From contig JAPLDN010000231.1 in assembly GCA_026391755.1 (NCBI GenBank), positions 1 to 8,701 on the forward strand: a stretch of DNA of 8,701 bases, in the 5' to 3' direction. This document shows positions 1 to 6,604 of the stretch, piece after piece (within the stretch, counting starts at the first letter, position 1; each line of letters opens with the position of its first letter). The notes under the pieces were generated by a model. The model did no database searches and was not told where the DNA came from. It saw only the letters and a list, made by a program, of their open reading frames with translations. Source of the DNA: Bacteroidota bacterium. Lineage in GTDB: Bacteria > Bacteroidota > Bacteroidia > Bacteroidales > FEN-979. The position numbers were made by a program, and so were the translations under genes.

Positions 1-1447
1 TGACATCAATATCATTGGTAGGCTCGTCGAGCAGCAGCACATTCGCTTCTTCCTTCAGGGTGAGCGCCAGGTGAAGCCGGTTTCTTTCACCTCCCGAGAG
101 GAACCCGCATTTTTTCTCCTGGTCGGCGCCGGTAAAATTAAAGCGGGCCACATAAGCCCTGGCATTCATCGTTCTCCCGCCTAAAGTAATGGTCTCACTG
201 TCATTGGAAATAACCTGGTAAACGGTTTTTTCAGGATCAATTGCCGCATGGGCCTGGTCAACATAGGCGAGTTTTACAGTATCACCTATTCGGAAATCAC
301 CTTGCTGAGGTTTCTCACTACCCATTATAAGCCTGAAAAGGGTGGTTTTTCCTGCGCCGTTGGGACCTATTATACCCACGATGCCTGCAGGAGGCAGGGC
401 AAAGTTCAGGTTTTCATAAAGCAGTTTATCGCCAAACGACTTGGAGACCCCATTGGCTTCTATCACCAGGTTGCCAAGCCTGGGACCGTTAGGTATGTAC
501 AGTTCAAGTCGTTCTTCTTTCTCCCTGACATCCTCATTCAACAACTTTTCATAGGCGCTCAAACGCGCTTTTCCTTTAGCCTGCCTGGCTTTTGGCGACA
601 TACGCACCCAGTCAAGCTCACGCTCGAGAGTCTTCCTGCGCCTGCTTTCCTGCTTTTCTTCCATCTGCAACCGTTTCGACTTCTGGTCAAGCCAGGAGGA
701 ATAATTTCCCTGCCAGGGTATGCCTTCACCGCGGTCAAGTTCCAGTATCCATCCGGCAACGTTATCGAGGAAATAACGGTCATGGGTAATGGCAATAACT
801 GTCCCCTTGTATTGCTGGAGGTGCTGTTCAAGCCATTGGATCGATTCAGCGTCAAGATGGTTGGTGGGTTCGTCGAGAAGGAGGATATCGGGTTCCTGGA
901 GCAGCAGCCGGCATAAGGCAACCCTGCGGCGTTCACCGCCTGAAAGTATGTTAACCTGCATGGTTTCATCAGGGCAGCGAAGGGCATCCATTGCCCTCTG
1001 CAGCCTGCTGTCGAGTTCCCAGGCATTATGATGGTCGAGAAGTTCGGTAAGTTCACCTTGGCGGGCGATGAGTTTGTTCATCTCATCGTCGCTCATAGGC
1101 TCGGAGAACTTCAGGTTCACCTCTTCATATTCTTTCAGAAGGCTTACGATTTCCTGAACACCTTCCTCCACAACCTGGCGCACTGTCTTTGTTTCATCGA
1201 TCAAAGGTTCCTGTTCAAGTATCCCCACTGCATACCCGGGGGAAAACACAACCTGTCCCTGGAAAGATTTTTCAAGCCCTGCAATGATCTTCAGCAGCGT
1301 TGATTTTCCAGAGCCGTTCAAACCTATAATTCCGATCTTGGCACCGTAATAAAACGAGAGGTAAATGTTTTTCAGCACCTGCTTATGAGGAGGGAAAGTC
1401 TTGCTGACCCCCACCATGGAGAAAATTATCTTTTTATCGTCGGCCAT
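1..1447 (-). CDS. ettA: Energy-dependent translational throttle protein EttA, ABC-F ATPase (C-terminus cut by window edge)
   Basis: This is a soluble ABC-F protein with two ATP-binding cassettes and no membrane segment. EttA is known to bind the ribosomal E site and to gate entry into elongation according to the ATP/ADP ratio. I translated it by hand from the ATG at 1447: 482 complete codons, starting MADDKKIIFSMVGVSKTFPP. Visible motifs are Walker A GLNGSGKST (residues 42-50), an arm insertion around 95-140, signature LSGGE (168-172), Walker B with DEPTNHLD (192-199; catalytic Glu193), H-loop His222, a charged interdomain linker around 250-320 containing WVRMSPKARQAKGKAR, a second Walker A GPNGAGKTT (361-369), a second LSGGERN, and DEPTNDIDV at the very edge. 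The family is about 555-560 residues, so roughly 80 are missing beyond position 1. The linker and the DEPTNDIDV ending favour EttA over Uup or YheS. No TAnnTTTG box lies in the 142 bases upstream, so it may be read through from the upstream glycosyltransferase gene or use another promoter type. Confidence 0.95.
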   Translation of the reverse strand, partial: MADDKKIIFSMVGVSKTFPPHKQVLKNIYLSFYYGAKIGIIGLNGSGKSTLLKIIAGLEKSFQGQVVFSPGYAVGILEQEPLIDETKTVRQVVEEGVQEIVSLLKEYEEVNLKFSEPMSDDEMNKLIARQGELTELLDHHNAWELDSRLQRAMDALRCPDETMQVNILSGGERRRVALCRLLLQEPDILLLDEPTNHLDAESIQWLEQHLQQYKGTVIAITHDRYFLDNVAGWILELDRGEGIPWQGNYSSWLDQKSKRLQMEEKQESRRRKTLERELDWVRMSPKARQAKGKARLSAYEKLLNEDVREKEERLELYIPNGPRLGNLVIEANGVSKSFGDKLLYENLNFALPPAGIVGIIGPNGAGKTTLFRLIMGSEKPQQGDFRIGDTVKLAYVDQAHAAIDPEKTVYQVISNDSETITLGGRTMNARAYVARFNFTGADQEKKCGFLSGGERNRLHLALTLKEEANVLLLDEPTNDIDV

Positions 1448-1451
1448 AAGT

Positions 1452-1514
1452 TGGATTATTGGGTGACTGGATAACTGGGTAACTGGGTAAAGGATAATTG
1501 GATAACTGGATTAG
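1452..1514. repeat. Degenerate 8-bp tandem repeat array upstream of ettA
   Basis: About eight head-to-tail copies of an 8-bp unit, consensus TGGRTAAC, are visible: TGGATTAT (1452), TGGGTGAC (1460), TGGATAAC (1468), TGGGTAAC (1476), TGGGTAAA (1484), a 7-base copy GGATAAT (1492), TGGATAAC (1499) and TGGATTAG (1507). The array ends five bases before the ettA start codon, so if ettA is transcribed from upstream it forms the mRNA just before the start. No protein reading is suggested. Function unknown. Confidence 0.8.
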
Positions 1515-1529
1515 AATTATCCAGCTATC
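1501..1529. repeat. Imperfect inverted repeat (11-bp arms, 7-base loop)
   Basis: Bases 1501-1511 (GATAACTGGAT) pair with 1519-1529 (ATCCAGCTATC) with one A/C mismatch, leaving a 7-base loop. The left arm is made from the last units of the 8-bp array, so array units and hairpin arms are the same word. A further copy of TTATCCAG at 1563-1570 could pair with array copies of CTGGATAA (such as 1467-1474). On the ettA-sense strand no T-run follows, so this is not a typical intrinsic terminator. Confidence 0.6.
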
Positions 1530-1561
1530 GGTGCGAAGCGCCTGATCGGCAGCTTTGCTGC
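1527..1561. repeat. Two adjacent mini-hairpins, each preceded by ATCGG
   Basis: GGTGC-GAA-GCGCC (1530-1542, one G-U pair on one strand) and GCAGC-TTT-GCTGC (1549-1561, perfect) are 5-bp stems with 3-base loops, 18-19 bases apart. Each begins at a copy of ATCGG (1527-1531 and 1545-1549). Beyond them, towards the glycosyltransferase stop codon, CCTGCAT is repeated twice (1575-1588). This fills the rest of the gap between that gene and ettA. Neither stem has a following T-run in the operon's direction, so I do not call a terminator. Confidence 0.5.
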
Positions 1562-1589
1562 TTTATCCAGATATCCTGCATCCTGCATC

Positions 1590-2762
1590 TTACATTTGTT
1601 TTGATTTCTCTAATAATGCTTCAATCTTCCTGCATTCCCTTTCCCAGCTGAAATTCATATGCACGAAATTATGACCGTTAAGCCCTATTTCCTTTGCTTT
1701 TTCAGGGTTGTTCAGAAGGAAAAGTATATGTTTGACGTACTCTTCGGGTGTTTCGGCAACAAGCAGGTCCTTGCCTGAACAGGCATTAAGCGCCTGAAAA
1801 GCCAGTGGGGATGTGATACAGGGTATCTGCATGGCCATAGCTTCAAGAAGCTTGTTCTGAAGTCCTGTCCCTATCTGCATGGGTGCAATGAATACTTTTG
1901 CCCCAGCATAACAATCGCGCATGTCGGGTACCCAGCCGCTGACTTCCACATTCTTGGATTTAAGCACCATAACCCTGATGTTGGGGTTGGCCCCGGCCAG
2001 GAGCAAACGTATATCGTGCTTATGGTGTAAAACCCTGGGAAGTATTTGGTTTACAAGAAATTCAGCGCTATTGATATTCGGGGGATAACCCATGTTCCCT
2101 GTAAATACGAGGTCGTATTTTTTCTCCACTTCCTGGGGATTGAAAAAATCGGTATCCACACCGTTGGCTACCACTACGATCTTATTGTGCTCGGGGTGGG
2201 GGATAAGGTCCCTGTCGGCTTCCGAGATAATGATCTTGTTGTCGAAAAGGTCGAACATCATTCGTTCGTAGTTCTGCAGCCTGCGGTGCTCGATTTTCAG
2301 GAAAGGCCTGAGGTAAAACGGGGAAAATGCAATCCGCCGTTCCATACCTTTTGAAAATACATCCTGGTAGTCGATGGTTTTAGGGATGGGGATATCTTTC
2401 ACATATTCTGCAACCCTGATCAGCTGGCAAAAAATATGGTCAGGTTTATAGGCGTTGATGAGCTTAATGATCTGTTTTTTTGCCGAAGGGTTGTAAAAAT
2501 AGCCGACCTGCAGCGGCCTCCCGCTGAAAAATGCGATGATGATATTCAGAAGGATATTGAATTTATTTAAGGATATCACATGAACGGCTTTCACATATTT
2601 ATGAAGGACATGAAGCGTATCTTTATGCAGAACGCTGTCGTTGAGCGAGCAAAGAATGATTTCGTGATGCCGTGAAAGTTGTTTGATCTGGTGGAATGCC
2701 CTCAGTTTATCGCCTTTTTCGGTAGGATAGGGTACGCGGGGAAGAAGAAAAAATATTCTCAT
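1590..2762 (-). CDS. Glycosyltransferase, GT4-type GT-B fold, Stp1-like sugar transferase
   Basis: A cytoplasmic sugar transferase of 390 residues, expected to move a sugar from an activated nucleotide donor to a glycan or lipid acceptor; donor and acceptor cannot be read from sequence. The N-terminus MRIFFLLPRVPYPTEKGDKL resembles the Stp1-type sugar transferases found with exopolysaccharide systems (PxPPxKGDKxR motif). The C-terminal donor-binding half holds VFTGNMGYPPN, SGWVPDMRDCYAGA and GTGLQNKLLEAMAMQIP, with the conserved Glu at residue 307. The first Glu of the GT4 EX7E motif is replaced by Thr. I chose the ATG at 2762 because the protein's conserved start follows directly; a TTG start at 2783 would add seven unconserved residues. 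It lies 38 bases after the preceding glycosyltransferase on the same strand, so the two are probably cotranscribed. Family assignment is firm, the Stp1 resemblance less so. Confidence 0.88.
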   Translation of the reverse strand: MRIFFLLPRVPYPTEKGDKLRAFHQIKQLSRHHEIILCSLNDSVLHKDTLHVLHKYVKAVHVISLNKFNILLNIIIAFFSGRPLQVGYFYNPSAKKQIIKLINAYKPDHIFCQLIRVAEYVKDIPIPKTIDYQDVFSKGMERRIAFSPFYLRPFLKIEHRRLQNYERMMFDLFDNKIIISEADRDLIPHPEHNKIVVVANGVDTDFFNPQEVEKKYDLVFTGNMGYPPNINSAEFLVNQILPRVLHHKHDIRLLLAGANPNIRVMVLKSKNVEVSGWVPDMRDCYAGAKVFIAPMQIGTGLQNKLLEAMAMQIPCITSPLAFQALNACSGKDLLVAETPEEYVKHILFLLNNPEKAKEIGLNGHNFVHMNFSWERECRKIEALLEKSKQM

Positions 2763-2800
2763 GAGGTTTTCTGTGGATGGCAAAATTAGGAAAATCCCGG

Positions 2801-3997
2801 TTAAGCGGTCAGTTTCTTGTAAAAAGCTTCCAGCCTGGAGATGATTTTTTTTCGGTCATACTGCGATTCGGCCAGGCTCCTCGCATGCAAGCCTGTTTTT
2901 AGGAGAATTTCAGGATATTCAATGCATACCGATATCATTTCGAAGAACTCGCAGGCCAGGTCGGCCACAAGCAGATTCTCTCCGCGGGTGTATTCTATAC
3001 CTTCGGCTCCGAGGGAAGTCGAAACAATGGTTTTGCCGTAAGCCATGGCTTCAATGATTTTAATGCGGATGCCGCTGCCAGAGAACAGAGGAACGATCAT
3101 GATGTCGTTGGCAGCATAAAATGAGGAAGCATCCTCAACTTCGCCTTCCACAACCACGTTTGCCAGGGAGAGTTCTTTCATCCAGACGGGCATTTCCCTG
3201 CCGGCAATATGAAATTTAAGAGAGGGATACTGCCTGTGGAGGTCGGTCCACACATTCTGAAGAAACCATTTAACGCCTTCCTGGTTTGGGATCCAGTTCA
3301 TAGCGCCAATAATAAATATGGTTGGATCTTTTACCGCTCCTTCGCTTACCTGATAATCAGATGGATTGATGCCAAAAGGAATGGAAACGACTGGTTTTTC
3401 AGTATTGGCGCTAAAGAACCTCGCATCTTTTTCTGTTATCGCGGCCACTCCATCCACCAGGTCGGGTACCGTAAGCTCGAAGAGTTTCAGCGTCCTTGCC
3501 AGGTGACTGATATATAATTTCTTCAGTGGATTAGACGAGTTTGCGGCAAGCCTTTCCCATATCAGGTGTTCGATGTTGTGGGCCCTGAGGATGATCCTGG
3601 CTTTTGAATTAAGCCTGATTACACTGATGTATGCGGCCATTGTCAGGGTTTCGAGCTGGACGATATCGTATTCCGATTCCTGCAAAACCTCCCTCAACCT
3701 GGTTTCCAGGGCTTTTGAAATAAAGCGCTCAATATGATAGGAACGGCTTGTAAACAGGTTTCTGAAGGCAGGAAAGATTTTTACCCTCAGGTCGATATCG
3801 ATTAGTTCGATCCTGGTTTTATCCCTGTAAGAGGAAGGAATATCCCCGGGATTAACATTGTATTTGAACGAATTGACAGCTAATACTTTAACTGAGTGGC
3901 CAGCCTCGATCATCCCTTCAATGAGCATGTTCATTGCTATTGGCCCACCCTCTTTGGGCGGCCAGGGTGATTTATTGCAGAGGAATAATATTTTCAT
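2801..3997 (-). CDS. Glycosyltransferase family 4 protein
   Basis: A 398-residue GT-B glycosyltransferase, expected to act at the cytoplasmic face of the inner membrane in glycan or LPS synthesis. The acceptor-side domain starts MKILFLCNKSPWPPKEGGPI with the glycine-rich loop usual in GT4 enzymes. AHNIEHLIWERL sits mid-protein. The donor-side domain has GAMNWIPNQEGVKWF, FHIAGREMP, a VEGEVEDASSFYAAND segment and GSGIRIKIIEAMAYGK, with the conserved Glu at residue 316. The first Glu of EX7E is Ser here, a pattern shared with the downstream enzyme. The start codon overlaps the stop of the LptF/LptG-like gene in an ATGA arrangement (3997-3994), which implies cotranscription and translational coupling. 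Substrate is unknown; envelope polysaccharide is inferred from the neighbour. Confidence 0.88.
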   Translation of the reverse strand: MKILFLCNKSPWPPKEGGPIAMNMLIEGMIEAGHSVKVLAVNSFKYNVNPGDIPSSYRDKTRIELIDIDLRVKIFPAFRNLFTSRSYHIERFISKALETRLREVLQESEYDIVQLETLTMAAYISVIRLNSKARIILRAHNIEHLIWERLAANSSNPLKKLYISHLARTLKLFELTVPDLVDGVAAITEKDARFFSANTEKPVVSIPFGINPSDYQVSEGAVKDPTIFIIGAMNWIPNQEGVKWFLQNVWTDLHRQYPSLKFHIAGREMPVWMKELSLANVVVEGEVEDASSFYAANDIMIVPLFSGSGIRIKIIEAMAYGKTIVSTSLGAEGIEYTRGENLLVADLACEFFEMISVCIEYPEILLKTGLHARSLAESQYDRKKIISRLEAFYKKLTA

Positions 3998-5460
3998 AGA
4001 CCCTGCCCGGTTTTAATGCGGAAGATCTTTTGGAAGAACTTGATCCAGCTTTCAACGTCGAGCAATGATGCATCGATAGTGGCTTTCCGGGTCAGAAAAG
4101 CGCCAATAGGCAGGAGGACCGCTGAAGCCAGCCACATGCCCTGCCATACCGCGACCTGGCCATCGGCTGCATACTTCTCCCCGGTAAAGGAGATGATCCA
4201 GTAGAGAATAAAAAATATAGTAGAAATTACCGCGGGCATACCGAGGCCGCCTTTACGGATTATGGCGCCCAATGGGGCCCCGATAAAAAACAGCAGGAAA
4301 CAGGCGATAGAGAAAGTGAATTTCTTATGAAAAACGATCTGGTGCCGGAATACAAGTTTCTCCTTGTTTTCAAAGTTTTCACCGGCAATACTTACATTCT
4401 CTTTTACTGCGCTGGCCGCGTTATAAGCAGCATTGATAATATTCACCCGCTCGGAAAGCTGAAAACTGCCAAGGACATAGCTGGCATAAAACTTCCTTTC
4501 GTTTTTCCCGGCCGGCTTTTCGGCGGGTTTCCGTTTGAACGGGGCAAGGGCAGTATCACGGCCTGTTAGGGCGGAGAAATTGTTGAAAAGATTATCCGAT
4601 GATATTTTTCTTTCCTTTTGAATTTCCTGGTGGATGGAATCGATGGAAAACCTTAGCTGGCTGATGTTCTGCATCTCGTAGTTTTTCTTGAACAGGTTCT
4701 CGTCGGTGCGTGTGAGCTGAAGCCCCGAAAGATCGAACATCTGGTACTGCTCGCTGAATTTTGTTCGCTGGAACGGTCTTGTCATCTCGTTCCTGCGCAG
4801 GTCAATACGCTCTTCATAGTTGTACCCGTTGTAAAGCCTGAATACCAGGAAACGCTTGTCGGAACTCAGTTCCATTTTACCCCATTCCGCGACGGTCATG
4901 GAGACATTACCCAGATGCTTGGTATGGTCATAAACCATCACATCCCTGATGGTGTTGCCATCGGCATCCTTTTTACCCACCCTGATCACAAATCCGTCAA
5001 TACCGTTATAGAAGACACCTTCGCGGAGATTAAATGCAAGTTTTTTCTCCCTTACATCATATAATAATGAAAGGAACTTAAGATTTGCTTTTGGCAGGAC
5101 GACATTCGCAAAATAAAATGCCAGGACTGAAATAAGTATCGAAACAACGATCAGTGGCCGCATGATCCTGAACAGGCTTATCCCCGCGGCTTTCATTGTT
5201 ACAAGCTCATAGTGTTCGCCCAGGTTGCCGAAGGTCATCAGGGATGACAAAAGGATAGCCAGCGGAAGAGCCATAGGGACGAAGGTGGAAGATGCGAAGA
5301 AGAGTAATTTAAAGATGATATACAATTCAAGGCCTTTGCCCACAAGGTCGTCGATATACTTCCATAAAAATTGCATGAGCAGAATGAACAGGGCAATGAA
5401 GAATGTCATGACGAGAGGGCCGAGGTAGGATTTCAGAATGAACCAGTCAAGACGTTTCAT
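3994..5460 (-). CDS. LptF/LptG-family permease (YjgP/YjgQ), LPS export
   Basis: An inner-membrane subunit of the Lpt machine; in characterised systems LptF and LptG with the ATPase LptB extract LPS from the inner membrane and pass it to the periplasmic LptC/LptA bridge. It has 488 residues starting MKRLDWFILKSYLGPL. Predicted membrane segments lie near residues 12-33, 50-75 and 100-122 (first half) and 382-400, 408-426 and 438-456 (second half), separated by a large periplasmic region of the jellyroll type. The MKAAGISLFRIMRPL stretch before helix 3 is a family hallmark. It is longer than the ~360-residue E. coli proteins; the extra length is periplasmic and includes a Lys/Pro-rich stretch near 308-323. 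I start at 5460 rather than an upstream in-frame codon at 5508, because the added residues would be encoded by the inverted repeat and the promoter. LptF and LptG cannot be told apart here, so no symbol is given. Confidence 0.9.
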   Translation of the reverse strand: MKRLDWFILKSYLGPLVMTFFIALFILLMQFLWKYIDDLVGKGLELYIIFKLLFFASSTFVPMALPLAILLSSLMTFGNLGEHYELVTMKAAGISLFRIMRPLIVVSILISVLAFYFANVVLPKANLKFLSLLYDVREKKLAFNLREGVFYNGIDGFVIRVGKKDADGNTIRDVMVYDHTKHLGNVSMTVAEWGKMELSSDKRFLVFRLYNGYNYEERIDLRRNEMTRPFQRTKFSEQYQMFDLSGLQLTRTDENLFKKNYEMQNISQLRFSIDSIHQEIQKERKISSDNLFNNFSALTGRDTALAPFKRKPAEKPAGKNERKFYASYVLGSFQLSERVNIINAAYNAASAVKENVSIAGENFENKEKLVFRHQIVFHKKFTFSIACFLLFFIGAPLGAIIRKGGLGMPAVISTIFFILYWIISFTGEKYAADGQVAVWQGMWLASAVLLPIGAFLTRKATIDASLLDVESWIKFFQKIFRIKTGQGL

Positions 5461-5476
5461 GATTTGAATCTTAATA

Positions 5477-5484
5477 CAAAGATA
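5477..5484 (-). promoter_or_regulatory. Bacteroidota -7 promoter box for the lptF/G-glycosyltransferase operon
   Basis: Read on the minus strand this is TATCTTTG, an exact match to the Bacteroidota primary-sigma -7 consensus TAnnTTTG. The start codon of the permease follows 16 bases later, so the leader would be only about 10 bases. No TTG -33 element is obvious at the right spacing; that position falls in the inverted repeat. No Shine-Dalgarno sequence is present, as is usual in this phylum. Confidence 0.6.
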
Positions 5485-5489
5485 TAAAG

Positions 5490-5532
5490 GATATCTGACA
5501 TCAGGCATCTGATGTCGGATATCAGATGCCTG
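5490..5532. repeat. Two-state inverted repeat between divergent promoters
   Basis: Two overlapping dyads share bases. Dyad A pairs 5490-5504 (GATATCTGACATCAG) with 5509-5523 around a GCAT loop; 14 of 15 positions pair, the exception being a T/G at 5496/5517. Dyad B pairs 5502-5513 (CAGGCATCTGAT) perfectly with 5521-5532 around a 7-base loop. They cannot form together. The repeat lies between the -7 boxes of the leftward operon and the rightward acyltransferase locus and covers the expected -33 positions of both, so it could be an operator or a structural element. A role is inferred, not shown. Confidence 0.75.
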
Positions 5533-5547
5533 TCCGGGAAAAAATTA

Positions 5548-5555
5548 TACTTTTG
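5548..5555 (+). promoter_or_regulatory. Bacteroidota -7 promoter box for the acyltransferase locus
   Basis: TACTTTTG matches the TAnnTTTG consensus exactly and ends four bases before the ATG at 5560. If it is used with normal spacing, transcription would begin at or next to the start codon, giving a leaderless or nearly leaderless mRNA. No clear -33 TTG is seen. Confidence 0.5.
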
Positions 5556-5559
5556 TATC

Positions 5560-6485
5560 ATGAAAGTCATCGAAGTTACCGACAAAAAGTCCCGCCTTGC
5601 CTTCCTCGATATGGTCGAAACAATTTACCTGGGAGACCCCAGGCAATGGACGGACCGATCAACTTCGGTGAGAATGATGTCAACTGGGGCTTACTCGTTG
5701 AGGGTTTCATGCATCCCGGCATAGGCATGAACTATAACCATTCCTATTATAAGGATTTCTTTGAATCGTATGGGTTCAAATTCTATTTCGAGCAGATATC
5801 CAATCATCTGGACCTTACCAAGCCATTCCCCGAAAGGTTCTGGAAAATAGCCGAATGGGCCATGAAGAAAAAGGAGCTTAGCTTCCGTCATTTTGAGCCC
5901 GCACTGAGGGATAAATTCATGAACGACATGAAGGAAGTGTATGACGATGCCTGGAAATTTCACGAGAATTACACTCCCCTCGACAAAGCGACGATGATTA
6001 AAGGACTTGAAAAGGCAAAATCCTTCATTGACCCTGAAATGATATGGTTTGCCTATTATGAAGATGAACCTGTGGCTTTCCTTATCCAATTTCCCGATGT
6101 AAACCAGATAATTAAACATCTGCATGGCAAACTCAACCTGTTTAACAAGTTGAAATTCGTATGGTTGAAATACCGTAAAACCATAACCCGAACGCGGATA
6201 GTCATTATGGGGGTAAAACCAAAATACCAGAGGTTCGGTGTGGAATCGGGAATATTTTATCATCTCAATGAAAAAATGAAGAAGAAACCCCATATTACCG
6301 AGCTTGAACTTGGCTGGGTGGGCGATTTCAACCCTAAAATGAGGGCTCTTCATGAATCGGTTGGCGCAAAATTTGCAAAGAGGCATGTGACTTATCGAAA
6401 GCTTTTCAACGAAACCATTGAATTCCAGCGGTCAACGATCATTCCCGTTGATACAAAGGACCGGTTTATCAAGGGAGGGGAATAA
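5560..6485 (+). pseudogene. GNAT-like acyltransferase gene broken by an internal frame-changing deletion
   Basis: The first 27 codons from the ATG at 5560 read MKVIEVTDKKSRLAFLDMVE and on to YLGDP, the typical start of a Bacteroidota GNAT-related family whose members, as I recall them, are about 380-390 residues. That frame then runs out at 5724. From 5640 a different frame takes over with QAMDGPINFGEND and stays open to the stop at 6485. In the family, roughly 90-100 residues separate these two blocks, including a conserved glycine-rich segment; here they are absent. The second block keeps GNAT-type features: motif A VKPKYQRFGVESG (residues 190-202 counted from the ATG at 5646) and motif B around Trp224/Asn229 to Gly240. 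That part could still yield a 279-residue protein from 5646. Substrate is unknown. The alternative is an assembly or sequencing error. The frame open from 5526 begins in the repeat and is not a credible full gene. Confidence 0.7.
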
Positions 6486-6512
6486 AAAATTCTGTAAAAA
6501 AGTTTAAAAAAA

Positions 6513-6543
6513 TTGCAGATTCTCATGATTTAGTTTATTTTTG
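6513..6543 (+). promoter_or_regulatory. Bacteroidota promoter (-33 TTG and -7 TATTTTTG) for the T9SS protein
   Basis: TTG at 6513-6515 is followed after 20 bases by TATTTTTG at 6536-6543, matching the -33 and TAnnTTTG -7 elements at near-ideal spacing. The expected transcript starts near 6550 and has a leader of about 55 A-rich bases before the ATG at 6605. The surrounding 119-base gap is strongly A/T rich and contains no hairpin that would terminate the acyltransferase transcript. Confidence 0.7.
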
Positions 6544-6604
6544 TTATCCCAAAACCAAAAGAAAATAGTATCAATCCTGAAATGTTTAACTTAAAACCTT
6601 AACA

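Noticed and set aside
248..916. Open plus-strand frame of 222 codons
   Set aside because: It lies antisense to ettA, whose cassette motifs are unmistakable; its translation resembles nothing and has no start signals.
559..1056. Minus-strand frame of 165 codons inside ettA
   Set aside because: It is a shifted frame within the ettA coding sequence, which is continuous in the correct frame throughout.
1448..1589. Short CRISPR-like array or attachment site before ettA
   Set aside because: Units are 8 bp with no spacers, and no integrase or cas gene is nearby.
5461..5508. 16-residue N-terminal extension of the LptF/G-like permease
   Set aside because: It would be encoded by the -7 box and the inverted repeat; the family's start is at the ATG at 5460.
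5526..5645. Start of a 319-codon frame as an intact acyltransferase
   Set aside because: The first 38 residues of this frame are an out-of-frame reading of the repeat, the promoter and the true N-terminal codons.
5635..5648. Programmed ribosomal frameshift to join the two acyltransferase blocks
   Set aside because: The site lacks a recognisable slippery heptamer, and frameshifting would not restore the missing ~90-100 residues.
5691..6386. Minus-strand frame of 231 codons opposite the acyltransferase
   Set aside because: It mirrors conserved GNAT codons on the opposite strand and has no promoter or family resemblance.
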